Part shown: positions 11,337-20,934 of the stretch, one piece after another
How the letters are laid out: each line of letters starts with the position of its first letter
How positions within the stretch are numbered: the stretch's first letter is position 1
Assembly: GCA_030374735.1 (NCBI GenBank)
Contig: JASCIV010000059.1
Coordinates: forward strand, 1 to 56,537
Source of the DNA: Gracilaria caudata
Taxonomy: Eukaryota; Rhodophyta; Florideophyceae; Gracilariales; Gracilariaceae
DNA: 56,537 nucleotides
Direction of reading: 5' to 3'
The notes under the pieces: model-generated
What the model saw: the letters and a program-made list of their open reading frames with translations, nothing else
Databases searched by the model: none
What the model was told of the DNA's origin: nothing
Position numbers and translations under genes: made by a program

Positions 11337-12025
11337 CTCAACACTATAGAATCTATATGTGATGAGAAAACAACGTCAGAATGTTTTGCGCGTCGACTCG
11401 GAAGCGGTAGTGCGGCTGGATAGCGCTAAGAATGCCACTGAATTGACTGGGTTGATACATTTCCATAGACGTGAGTTTCTACTAGGGATGTACGGCGCAT
11501 CGAAAGGTGGATTCACCTCAAAATGAAACTATAGCGCACTGCGAAGGCTTTCCTGGCATGCATTTTTGCAGACAGCGCGAATGCTAAAGGATAAATCCTA
11601 GGATTTCACGAATGTGGTGCGAAAGTAGCCCTATACCAAGGGGAAGTCACCTTGTTGAGCGAGAGCAAGCCCGACGGTGGACGAAGACAGAGAAGAGGGG
11701 CCGGTCGAGCGTGCACCTGACAGAGCGCAAATTTGTACGGCCAGCAAGGACGTCTTCGTCATGAGTTGGCGGCAAATGCGCCAATGCCGCGGCGCCAAGT
11801 GGCCATGGCGATTCAAGCACGCTGACTGCATGGCGGCAGCAAAACGGCACGTCAGCGTTACACTGCCGCACCTAACGTCGAAACGCTGCAACGCCTGCAT
11901 CGCCTCCTGACGGTCGGCGTCGCACTTGCTGCGGTCTCCGCCTTCCCTGCACACCGCTTCAAACCGCCTTTCGGTCCATTGCCAGCGCTCGCCGTGTTCA
12001 ATCATAAGCTGCGGTTGTCCCCCAA
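11337..12025. other. Intergenic region, no gene seen
   Basis: This is the 3' flank of the peroxidase and the 5' flank of the ArfGAP gene. A long minus-strand frame (about 11631-12149) overlaps the ArfGAP coding start and has no domain, so it is treated as a shadow. Confidence 0.5.
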
Positions 12026-13111
12026 ATGGCTCCGCCAGTGGCTTCGGAAATCGCCTACGACTCGAAGACCGTTTTGCGCCGTCTTTGTACTCGGCTCGAC
12101 AACAAGACATGTTTCGACTGCTCTGCGAAGAATCCGACATGGGCTTCAACTCGCTTCGGCGTTTTCATATGTCTTGATTGCTCCGGAAGTCACCGTAATC
12201 TCGGAACTCATATCACTTTTGTTCGGTCGGCCTCAATGGATACTTGGTCAAAACAAGACTTGTCTCGAATGGTCAACGGCGGAAATGCAAAGGCGAGGAG
12301 ATTTTGGAAGGACCATGGTTGGCATGATTTTTCCGGCTTTCATGCTGACAAGTACACTGGTCGCATTGCCAACTCGTACAAGTCCACTTTGGAGCGTCTT
12401 GTTGCTCAAACTTCCTCTGAAGCCGATGCTTCACAACTTGCCAACGCCATGGCCGCGGTGTCCGTGGCGGAGCAACCCCCAGCTCAATCCACTACTGTGA
12501 AGATAGACCCGGGTGTCTTGAAGGAAACCCAAGCGCAGACCACTGTCGTCGTTCCACCCAAACCGAAGCGCCCGTCATCTATTACCATTTCCGCCCCCGT
12601 CGCTGCAGATGCGTCTATCACTTCCAGCAGGAGACCCACCAGAAAGAGCGGTGGTTTGGGTGCTAGACGGAAAGCTTCTACCTCTAAGAGTTCGACCACC
12701 TCCATCGACTGGACAAAAGTAGGATCTGATGTACCACCTGGACCACCGGTTCCAAAACTTCCACCAAAACCAAAAGGCCATCCTGAACCAAAGGAAACGA
12801 ATGTTACATCCATGAGTTCCGAGCAGTTTGCGGAAAGATTCCGCGGTAAGAAGGCTATCTCATCAGATGATTTTGCACCTCATAACGGCACTACTCAAGA
12901 TTATTCGCAACGTTATGCAAACGTTTCCACTCTCTCTTCGTCAGACCTATTCCCGCCACACTCTTCATATTCTTCTAATAATCCTCCTGTTGAAGATGGA
13001 CTTGCAGGTCTTGCGGATGATTTCATCAGAGCAGCATCAGAGGGAGTCGCACAGGCTGCCGACGAAGTTTCTACCGCTTTTTCTGATTTTCTTAACAAAG
13101 GCTACGCGTAA
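12026..13111 (+). CDS. GLO3: ArfGAP2/3 (Glo3-type) GTPase-activating protein
   Basis: A single-exon protein of 361 aa. The ArfGAP zinc finger is complete: Cys29, Cys32, Cys49 and Cys52 with CX2CX16CX2C spacing, and the arginine finger Arg57 in SGSHRNLG. The domain runs to about residue 130. The middle is rich in Pro, Ser and Lys. The segment MSSEQFAERFRGKKAISSDDF (about 258-278) resembles the Glo3 motif of ArfGAP2/3, which links the protein to COPI coats. The expected role is to stimulate GTP hydrolysis by Arf1 on Golgi vesicles. The ATG at 12026 fits the family start. Confidence 0.9.
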   Translation: MAPPVASEIAYDSKTVLRRLCTRLDNKTCFDCSAKNPTWASTRFGVFICLDCSGSHRNLGTHITFVRSASMDTWSKQDLSRMVNGGNAKARRFWKDHGWHDFSGFHADKYTGRIANSYKSTLERLVAQTSSEADASQLANAMAAVSVAEQPPAQSTTVKIDPGVLKETQAQTTVVVPPKPKRPSSITISAPVAADASITSSRRPTRKSGGLGARRKASTSKSSTTSIDWTKVGSDVPPGPPVPKLPPKPKGHPEPKETNVTSMSSEQFAERFRGKKAISSDDFAPHNGTTQDYSQRYANVSTLSSSDLFPPHSSYSSNNPPVEDGLAGLADDFIRAASEGVAQAADEVSTAFSDFLNKGYA

Positions 13112-14388
13112 ACGAGTCATTCGCCTTGTGTGCCGTTCAGTCTGTGTAACGCAACTAGCTGTTTAGATATAATGGTGGGCCGACGAAGACGTGGCACGAC
13201 GATTAACTTGCACGTCACACCGATATACGAACGAATTGGTTTGATGTTCTTTTCTTGTTCTTTGTTGTCTGTGTCGAGGACGGCTTTCGCTGGAAACGAC
13301 ATCCCTGATTATCATCCTCCTGCCCACATCAATTTTGCCAAACTCTGTGTGTGTATCGTGTACGGGGTAAATTCCTCTTGGAGTTATATTCTTATGTGTG
13401 CTATGCTTTGCACAGAATGTAACAGAGCGCATCAACGTGATCGTCATGTGTCGCTTCATTGACTTGTGCAAGGTCTGACATTCTTCTGAATATCGTCCTT
13501 GAACAGGGGCGCCCTGATCTGAATTTCTGGTGCTTTCTTGATTCAGAGGGACGAAAGTGACTCCAACTCCAGACAATGAAGTGGGACAGTTATTCATTCC
13601 GACACTGAAAGGGTGATTGGGGTTTGCGTAGTTGTTTAATGGTGAAGTAACTGCGCATATCTATATTTGGTCCTCGTCGGCGACAGACGTCTGCGCATAA
13701 TCCCTTGTGAGCACTGACTGGAATCCAGTACGTTAGTCTTGCATGTTTCTACTCCAATATATACCTATAGTTTGCTCTACTCAAATTATAATGTGTTTCT
13801 CCTCCTTGCTTCACGCTCATCGTCTACTGATGCCATACGTGCGATTGGATCTCGGAAAGGTTCCACGTGCTGTTTCCGATAGTGTGCAAGAATGGATTGA
13901 CGAAGCCCTGACATTCTTGTAATGTTACGAATGACGCACAACAAAAGGTAAGGGTTAACGAAGGGTTATCCTTAACCCTGTTAACCTTTCCTCATGCATA
14001 TTTTTGGGATGCCAAAAGTACGAAGGTAGCGAACGCTAACCCTTGTTAGCACAGTTGGAGACCAGTCAATCGCAACGATATCTGTACAAACCGCAACCTT
14101 GGCGCCTCCACCTCTCGCCACGCTATTCAGTCTGCCCTTCTCTACCCTGCACCGCGCCTCTCTCCGTCACCTTGTGGGCGCGCGTCATCATCTTGCCGCG
14201 CCTCTTCAGCGTTGCTTCTCCCCTCTTTTCCACTCGTTTGCTCTTCCACACGGTAACCCTACTTGGCTCGTCCGCTTTGCTTCGCTTTGTTGTTCGTCAT
14301 CTTGTTTTGTCTGCGCAAAGATTCAGCAGCTTTGCTTCGTTTCTGCTTCGTTTCCCTCATTTCCTTGTAGCGCCACTACGCCTTCACC
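13112..14388. other. Intergenic region with AAGGGTTAA/TTAACCCT motifs
   Basis: No supportable gene. Between about 13945 and 14055 the motif AAGGGTTAA and its complement TTAACCCT recur in both orientations, together with CGAAGG. They precede a pyrimidine-rich leader to the KIX gene. The same motif reappears just after the 600-aa gene near 19970. Confidence 0.5.
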
Positions 14389-15298
14389 ATGGACTCCCTA
14401 CAGGGCCGCTGGAAAAGCGAGCTGACCAAGGACGACCGTATCAAAGTCTGTCAACACATCCTAGACAAATTAGTCGGTACGTCGTGGTCTTCTTGCTACA
14501 AACATATTCTTTTCCATGCCTACTAACATTTTTCTGCTCCTATACTCCACAGAGGCTTGCCCACCTAATTTCGATCACGAAGCCCTCAAAACTCGAACCC
14601 GTCGCTTTGAAATGGGCGTATTTCAGACAGCCGCCAGTCGACAGGACTACCTGGAACGAATAGCTGAGAGTCTTTCTCAAATCGAACAAATGACTTGGAA
14701 ACTCAAATGGACCAAGGAAGACCGTGACAACATCTTCCACCACACCGAAGACAATCTAGTCGGTACGTCATGGCCCTCTCTTCACTGCAGATGTCTTCTT
14801 TTCATGCCTATTCACCTTTTCTGCTTTCATCTTCCACAGAGGCTTGCCAACCTACTTTCAATCACGAAAATCTTGGAGTTCAAAATCGTCGCTGCGGAAT
14901 GGGCACATCTCAAGCAGCTACCAGTCGTCAAGATCGTGCAGATTGTCTTGGCGACTGGCACGCAATAGCTGAAGTTCTTAGCCAAATCCAAGAACGAGAC
15001 TGGAAACGCCAGATGACCAAGGACGACCGTATCAAAGTCTGTCAACACATCCTAGACAAATTAGTCGGTACGTCGTGGTCTTCTACCTACAAACATATTC
15101 TTTTCCATGCCTACTAACATTTTTCTGCTTCTACACTCCACAGATGCTTGCCCACCTAATATCGATCACGAAATCCTTAAAACTCGAACCCGTCGCTTTG
15201 AAATGGGCGTATTTCAGACAGCCGCCAGTCGTCAGGACTATCTAGAACGAATAGCTGAGGGTCTTACTCGAATCCAAGAACAGAGTCAGCGCGCTTAA
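14389..15298 (+). CDS. Triple-KIX domain protein (MED15-like KIX array)
   Basis: Four exons, 14389-14476, 14553-14762, 14840-15067 and 15144-15298, give 226 aa. All three introns (76, 77 and 76 nt) begin GTACGT, end CCACAG and fall in phase 1 at the same point of a repeated unit. The unit resembles the plant Mediator MED15 KIX domain: W near the start, DDRIKVCQHILDKLV helix, then RRFEMGVFQTAASRQDYLERIAESL. Copies 1 and 3 are nearly identical; copy 2 is diverged (NRRCGMGTSQAATSRQDRAD) and has extra residues. KIX domains bind short activation helices in transcription factors. Nothing of the long Gln-rich or Mediator-anchoring parts of MED15 follows. The stop is at 15296-15298. KIX assignment is from pattern recognition; function as a transcription adaptor is inference. 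Confidence 0.8.
14423..14690 (+). repeat. Exon-intron-exon segment duplicated at 15014-15281
   Basis: The block from the end of exon 1 through intron 1 into exon 2 aligns without gaps to 15014-15281 at a constant offset of 591 bases. Introns 1 and 3 differ at only four of 76 positions. The coding parts flanking them are nearly identical. This shows a recent duplication, or gene conversion, that created KIX copy 3 from copy 1. Confidence 0.9.
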
Positions 15299-15351
15299 GC
15301 CAACCCAACCGCTGTTCCTGATTCAACAGCAAGTTACTCGTGTTGCCGCTG

Positions 15352-15375
15352 CAGCAGCTTCAGCTGAAGCTGCTG
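15352..15375. repeat. 24-bp perfect palindrome after the KIX gene
   Basis: The 12-base arm CAGCAGCTTCAG is followed directly by its exact reverse complement. It lies 54 bases after the KIX stop codon and could form a cruciform in DNA or a stem in the 3' UTR. Confidence 0.85.
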
Positions 15376-15794
15376 GATCTTTATTTACCAGCTGATGCGA
15401 ATTCGCTACGCACTCGCCCTAGAGAGACACCGAACTCAATGAAACACTAAGAAATCTACAATTGAATGCATGGAATCTAAAGAGCAAAAGGGGGGGGGAG
15501 GAAGGCCGTAAACGAAGTTTACAAGTGCTTTTGCGCACAATAGCTTATGCAAATTTGAACGGAATGCATACAAACCAGCCCCAACCCCGTATCCAATCCA
15601 TCGTTCTCAGCGGGCAAGATTACAAAACCAAACCTCTTTGGACAGCTACTCAAAACTGCACAGCGACCCACGTCCATGGCTTCTATCTCTTTCTAATATG
15701 CCTACTAATATCATCCGCCACCGCCTTTTACTGAACATCCTACTCTATCGTCTGCTTCTTTTTCTTGTTTATTATGAGAGCTGCTCTCTAATTC

Positions 15795-16040
15795 CTACCA
15801 CAACTGAGCAGCACCTAGAGGTACTTCTCTCTCCTTAAAAAGGCCAGAATTCGCCATGGCGCTTCCACTATCAGCTCTCTCTAAGCGACCTCTGTCGGTA
15901 CTCTCGACGACCACGGAAGACATCGCGTCGTTCCGGCTAGCGGTTATTAACGGACAACGAAAAATGACATGCTCGCAGTCTTTCTTGACTCTCAACGCAC
16001 AATCGCAGCGCAGCATTTTGTTCTCTAGGCAGCTCGCCAT
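15795..16040 (-). pseudogene. LINE-type zinc-knuckle fragment
   Basis: The minus-strand frame contains CDCALRVKKDCEHVIFRCP, matching the C-terminal Cys/His motif (C-x-C, then E-H, then F-x-C-P) of non-LTR retrotransposon polyproteins. Only this tail is visible. No reverse transcriptase motif was found upstream, at higher coordinates. I read it as a decayed fragment. The motif is short, so chance resemblance remains possible. Confidence 0.45.
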
Positions 16041-17030
16041 CGGGTGCAGCTTAGGCGTGTGCCCAGTGCAGAACTGTGCTAATGTCCCCTCTGCATTCCT
16101 GAAAGCCAGTAATCTTTCCTACTCTCATCATCTTCCGGAAGCAACCCACGATTGCTATCGTCTGCGTTACCTCGATCCTCCACCGCCGCTTCAAGTTGCG
16201 CATTCTACTGTAGTTATTGGGAAGGGGGAGGGAACATGTATGGACAGGGCTGGGTAGGAAAGAGGCGCCAGAAGACACTAACTCGGACCAACTTTTGTAC
16301 TGCCCAAATGGGTCTTCGGACTCCGTTAGGTTTGTAATCAATTTGAACAACGGCTCAACTCGAGATAAGGCACCATGTGCAGCGACTGCAAATGCAGTCC
16401 ATCATCGCTCTCGTTCAGTGTGAAGAACGCATATCTGTTCTGTGTAGACCGCTCTATCGGAATAAGAATCCTGGAATCGTGTAATCTGCATATGAATAAG
16501 AATAGTCATGGGCCATCAGATATTGATTCAATGGTTGCCCTATGGTTGGTACAGTATATCTTTCTGGCACCACCTCAACGGCGTGAAGGTTAATTCCGCA
16601 TATAAAAGGGGCGACGTATTCAGTCTCGGGCTTTACCAGTGGTAATCTGCACGGCAAACCTCTCTAGCAACCGCGCAGAGTCGCCTATGGATATGGAAGA
16701 ACGACGATTCGTCAAAAGGGTGGTGGATTAGGACCTTGCATTAGTGAGAACGAGACGCCGCCTGTTATCACAATAGCACTATGTCGTTGAGTTAGATAGG
16801 GAGGAAGGCGTTTGTGGAAGACGGAGCGATATGTAAGCAACTGCGGTGGAAGATAGTTGCGAGATTGTCCATTACCCAAGGTCGAATTGGAAGGAAAAGG
16901 GAGAAAGACATGCGTGTGTTCACAATAGGCTTCTCTCGCTCTCTATTTGCCTTTGTATACGCACACAGGCCTAATTCCGACTTAGTGTGGGAAATTGACT
17001 TCAAAGGTTCGATATGGTTGGAGAGGATGA

Positions 17031-17518
17031 GACCGGCTTGTGACGGACTCTCAAAGTCTAATGGAAAGCTTGCCTACGGCTCCACGAAATCAGTCAAATA
17101 CAATGCAGGATCTGTCAAGAATTATGTGTGAAGTAACACTCTTTGCAGTCGTTTGTCCGGCTGATGTATTTTGGGTGCCGTGCCATTGCGAAGGGCATCG
17201 AAATGATTTGGTTGATAGGCTAACAAAAGAGGCACTACATTCGCCAATTCAAAGTCAACTGAAAGTGCCAATTGACTTTCCTGATGGGAGCAGGGGGTTG
17301 AATGTGTCCAGCGGTTCAAATCGTTTCTTATGGAACTCCCACAAATGGTAAACGAAATTGTGAGACAGAGAGAAGTTGAAGTTGCTGTTTCACAGCTGTA
17401 TGTAGGACAAACGCCATCATTGCATCCTTCTGGCTCAATTCTGACTCCAAGAAGGATGTGCGATTGCGGATCAAATGTGCTCAACGAAGTGGACCACTGC
17501 TGGCTGCGCTGTCCATAG
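17031..17518 (+). pseudogene. Decayed RNase H plus zinc knuckle of a LINE
   Basis: From about 17034 one frame reads LVTDSQSLMESL and later VFWVPCHCEGHRNDLVDRL, matching the RNase H motifs TDSQ and WVPGH-x-G-x-x-GN-x-x-AD of non-LTR retrotransposons. A stop lies just upstream (17028-17030). The reading then shifts frame; from about 17330 a second frame gives CDCGSNVLNEVDHCWLRCP, the C-terminal zinc knuckle, and a stop at 17516. The order RNase H then zinc knuckle is that of a LINE 3' end. The frame break and missing 5' part make it a pseudogene. Confidence 0.6.
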
Positions 17519-17701
17519 AAAACAATGTCAAAAACGTTGTGCTCGTCAACTTCTCGTGAAAGAAAAGAACATACCGCGGCTGAACTTATCGTTTAACGAC
17601 CAGGTAAGGTGTTGGTTAGGCCTAGTGTTGGCCCTAGTGAGAGAGCGATTCCATGCTGAGGGTTAATCTGGGAGCCCAGTAGGTTCATTAGTTCGATATG
17701 G

Positions 17702-17715
17702 CGAAGGTACCTTCG
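17702..17715. repeat. 14-bp palindrome CGAAGGTACCTTCG
   Basis: A perfect palindrome about 415 bases before the 600-aa gene. It shares the half-site CGAAGG with the palindromes at 19960 and 33531. Confidence 0.8.
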
Positions 17716-18131
17716 GTAGTAGAAGGTTGACAACTACTGATACAGAATCGATACTATCGATACAAAGTCGTGTGCCATAGCTTTTGTGGAAAGGAGAGAA
17801 AATCGACGCAGTGGTCCAACTCGCAGACCGCCTTGGAACAGTGCAAGAAGACGACCATCTAGTATCGAAAGTGGTAGAGCTTCGTGTCACAATAACACTC
17901 TCATCCCAACCTCCAGCGCCTTCTTCCACGACTACACTTTTCTATATTATGCGACCAGCGGGTATCAATCGTCGATGTTTTGCGAACGGCCCTTGTGAAG
18001 AAACCATCAGCCGCGATCCCCGTGCTATCAAACAGATCCTAACATCATCCGGAGAGCTACGGGGGCATATTATTCCTGAGCCAGTGAAGCAGCGGTCTCT
18101 CTGAAGAGTCGCAGCCTTCAAATTGCCTCAC

Positions 18132-19934
18132 ATGAAACGTTCTCAAGTTCTCCATACGACAGATGTCGTTCCTAGTCATATCATGGACGCGCAATGCCTC
18201 GCAGCCACTGAACACTATCCCGGATACACCTTTAGTCTGGAGTTCGACAACCTCTTGCTCGAAGAAGTTCATCGATGTAGACTCTACCATATCTGCACTG
18301 CGAAGCAATTAGAATCGTTTGAGATTCTTCTGGACAACTTTCTTGGTACAAAGAAGCTTGGGTTGATCGAGTTCAGTGCTCTCCATGGAAGATACCTCCA
18401 GCATCAAGATTATCCGACAGTTCTACATCTGCAACATCGCTACGTGGCACTGCTCCAATCACATGAACATCACCGCGGTTGGACACCTAAGTCGACTGAG
18501 ATAGCAAGTCTTCTTCGCAGACGAGACAAGTTCTTACGACTGTTGAAGCAGCAAGTGCAGAGGAACAATATCGAAGTGGCATGTTACAACCCCTATAGGC
18601 CCCATTCTGAAATGAATTCAGAACGCAAATCCCCTCTCGCAGTGAACGCGGTCAGGGGTCGAAGAAGAGGTGCTCCGAAACTGGGTCGAAAACCTCTAAA
18701 AGACAAATCGGTCTACATAAAGCTCCAAGGCCAGCACAAGGTACCCACCCCGAAGAAAAGCTTACCGCCACGAAAAGCAAGGAAGAATGTCTCGTACGCG
18801 GAAGAAGTGATTGTCCACCTGGATTTTCCACAGCCTGAACCTTTCGAGAAGCACTCAAAGGCATTTCTTCAAGAATCAGGTACTCGTTCAGCTAATAAAG
18901 TCAATTTGGGGTGTCGAAAGCGCGAACACGCATGTCCTTCAAAACCTTTCCCGATACCGTTGAATGATTCTCAAGGCATTGAGCCCAGCAGACATGAAAG
19001 CCCTTCGGCTTCCCAACCCCATCTCTCGCCAAACGGGTTATCGGGTATTTCAAAACCATACCCTCAGACGCACCTGGCTCGATTCAAGAAAGATTTCCTG
19101 ACTGGTTGTCGAAGAGAAGTGCTGCACACGCCAATCGATTCTTCGCGTTTCCTTGGCAATCGAAGACCCACAAATGCGCCCATTGATGTTCACAACCCTG
19201 CCAACATCCAGACCGTCATTGAGGGTGAAGATGTGCATGCGAAATGTGCAATCAGTTCACCCCCGGAGACAGGTCACGCAACCATAGCGAGAAACACTGA
19301 AATTGATAAGAAACTCGAAAACATGGAGGTGCTGCTTAGAATCTTTAAACAAAACATAGAAAACAAAGTGAATGACATAGAAGGACAAATGCGTATCTTC
19401 GAGCAAGTGGTTCGAATGAATATAGCAGATATGCAGTCGGGCCAGCGGACTGACATTAGAACCACACGGTTGGAGATGAAGGAGATGCACTCAGACGTGC
19501 GAAAATACATGGAGAATATGTGTCTTGAGATGGGAAAAGCTTTGGAGTCAAAGATAGACGTTGGAATAGAGACTATGCAGGCAGAGATGCGAAGAAGTAC
19601 GTTTGGTAAGAGCTTAAGAAAGAGCACGGAATCTATAGACACGAACAGAAACGGAATGGAGCCGCTTACTGAAGTCCATGAGAGTACGGTGCCCAAGAAT
19701 GCAATATTTCCATGTCAGGATGATACCAGACCATCAGACAACCAGGCGTCTAAGTCTGGCTTGCAACCAATTGAGAGTGAGCTGCTGAATGATGGTGACT
19801 ACGGAAACGCGTCAGGTGCTGGGGATTCGAACACAGCCCCAAATGCAGAAGATGCAAAAGCAGAGGAGCAAATCCTCACATTTTCGACGTTCTTGTTAAA
19901 AGCACTAAGAAAACGGATTTTCCCTGCGCAGTGA
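18132..19934 (+). CDS. Orphan coiled-coil protein
   Basis: A single-exon protein of 600 aa that I do not recognise. Residues ~1-160 are mixed helical sequence rich in His, Leu and Tyr (HRCRLYHICTAKQLESFEILL, HYPGYTFSLEF). Residues ~170-370 are basic and rich in Pro and Ser, with RGRRRGAPKLGRKPLK-like patches suggesting nuclear location or nucleic-acid binding. Residues ~400-500 form a long heptad-like helix (KKLENMEVLLRIFKQNIENK and onward) with regularly spaced hydrophobic residues, probably coiled coil. The first ATG is at 18132; an earlier TTG was ignored. A 1.8-kb open frame in moderate-GC DNA is unlikely by chance. Its neighbours are retroelement debris and palindromes, so a mobile or fast-evolving origin is possible but unproven. 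Confidence 0.65.
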   Translation: MKRSQVLHTTDVVPSHIMDAQCLAATEHYPGYTFSLEFDNLLLEEVHRCRLYHICTAKQLESFEILLDNFLGTKKLGLIEFSALHGRYLQHQDYPTVLHLQHRYVALLQSHEHHRGWTPKSTEIASLLRRRDKFLRLLKQQVQRNNIEVACYNPYRPHSEMNSERKSPLAVNAVRGRRRGAPKLGRKPLKDKSVYIKLQGQHKVPTPKKSLPPRKARKNVSYAEEVIVHLDFPQPEPFEKHSKAFLQESGTRSANKVNLGCRKREHACPSKPFPIPLNDSQGIEPSRHESPSASQPHLSPNGLSGISKPYPQTHLARFKKDFLTGCRREVLHTPIDSSRFLGNRRPTNAPIDVHNPANIQTVIEGEDVHAKCAISSPPETGHATIARNTEIDKKLENMEVLLRIFKQNIENKVNDIEGQMRIFEQVVRMNIADMQSGQRTDIRTTRLEMKEMHSDVRKYMENMCLEMGKALESKIDVGIETMQAEMRRSTFGKSLRKSTESIDTNRNGMEPLTEVHESTVPKNAIFPCQDDTRPSDNQASKSGLQPIESELLNDGDYGNASGAGDSNTAPNAEDAKAEEQILTFSTFLLKALRKRIFPAQ

Positions 19935-19959
19935 GGTAAAGGATGCAGACGAAGCACCT

Positions 19960-19973
19960 ACCCTTCGAAGGGT
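19960..19973. repeat. 14-bp palindrome ACCCTTCGAAGGGT
   Basis: A perfect palindrome 25 bases after the stop of the 600-aa gene, followed directly by TAACCCT. It is related to the palindromes at 17702 and 33531. Confidence 0.8.
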
Positions 19974-20409
19974 TAACCCTCATAACAATGTTACGCCACC
20001 TTTGTGTCATCGGTTTGTGTCTCTCTCAAGTAAAAGTCCCTTTTCGTGCCTTAAAAACCTACATGTAGCTCTTCGTTTCGCTAAGAAGTAGCATACCCGT
20101 AAATGAGAGAGTCACATGTTTCACTTCGGCGGCGGTGCCCGCAAGTGCTAAATGAAACACAAAGTGATATTGTGGAATCAAAATGTGATCAGACAGAACA
20201 AGAGATCGCTTCCTGTCCAGTTTGAGACACCAAGATTTATTCCATTCTTCTCGCACCCCTCATTCGGAGAGTGCAAGAGAGCTATCGTGGAAAACAGCCC
20301 TCGCTACTAGGAAAGACTAAACCTAAGGGCTATCGTCTAATCGTTTCTAAGATCGAATTGTGTCCTCTTTCGACACGGGAAGCTCTGCACTACGTGGGAC
20401 ATATGACAT

Positions 20410-20452
20410 AAAGACGCAGATCGGGTTATCATATAGCCCGATCTGCGTCTTT
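20410..20452. repeat. Perfect 16-bp inverted repeat (hairpin)
   Basis: AAAGACGCAGATCGGG (20410-20425) is the exact reverse complement of 20437-20452. A wobble and two further pairs can extend the stem to 19 bp, leaving a five-base loop. It does not lie in a gene. Confidence 0.9.
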
Positions 20453-20934
20453 CCCCAACAATGTATTATCTACGAAGGTACAATCAGAGCGCGTAACCAG
20501 CCTTTTCCATATACTGTATAACGAAACTGCTTGTAGATCAGTCTTGTGCCACTCATATACTCTTGAGAAGGATCCACGAAAAACGGCAAAACTAGGTAGA
20601 GAGCTTTCTCGTTGTAGTGGGAAGTCTTCTTGCGTACGACGCTCCCTGTTCACCGTTCTTGGTGGCGGAATCGACATCCCAGCCCTAGGCACCATGTGGA
20701 AACCCCATTTGTGATGATTCAGTACAAATGCTTGTCGCTAGAGAGTGTACTCCCTGACGCCGCCTAAGTCTTCGACGCACATGAGTATCACGGGCACGCA
20801 AATAGTATCTATGCCAAATCGGATGATATGAAGTATGATTCCGGCCCGCATCCCATCGACACATCAACAATATGATACAAGACGAAATGCAATAACTGCC
20901 CTCGGCTTTGCGCAGACAGAAATCACATATCCGG

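Larger units (their letters stand above)
15299..18131. other. Gene-poor stretch with retroelement debris
   Basis: No intact gene is seen in 2.8 kb. It holds a 24-bp palindrome at 15352-15375, a G9 run near 15490, two decayed LINE-type fragments on opposite strands, an isolated TATAAAAGG at 16601-16609 with no recognisable downstream gene, and a 14-bp palindrome at 17702-17715. Confidence 0.6.
19935..20934. other. Convergent spacer with palindrome and strong hairpin
   Basis: This lies between the 3' ends of the 600-aa gene and the trehalose-phosphate synthase-like gene. It contains the TTCGAA palindrome at 19960, a TTAACCCT motif next to it and the hairpin at 20410-20452. Short open frames on the minus strand have no recognisable features. 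Confidence 0.55.

Noticed and set aside
11631..12149. Minus-strand frame of 172 codons
   Set aside because: It overlaps the start of the well-supported ArfGAP gene and encodes nothing recognisable.
13945..14055. Telomere-like TTAACCCT repeats
   Set aside because: The units are few, not in tandem and occur in both orientations; they do not form an array of TTTAGGG or TTAGGG type.
14043..14663. Plus-strand frame of 206 codons over the KIX start
   Set aside because: It is in another frame from the KIX exons and would read through a GTACGT...CACAG intron; the KIX pattern explains the DNA better.
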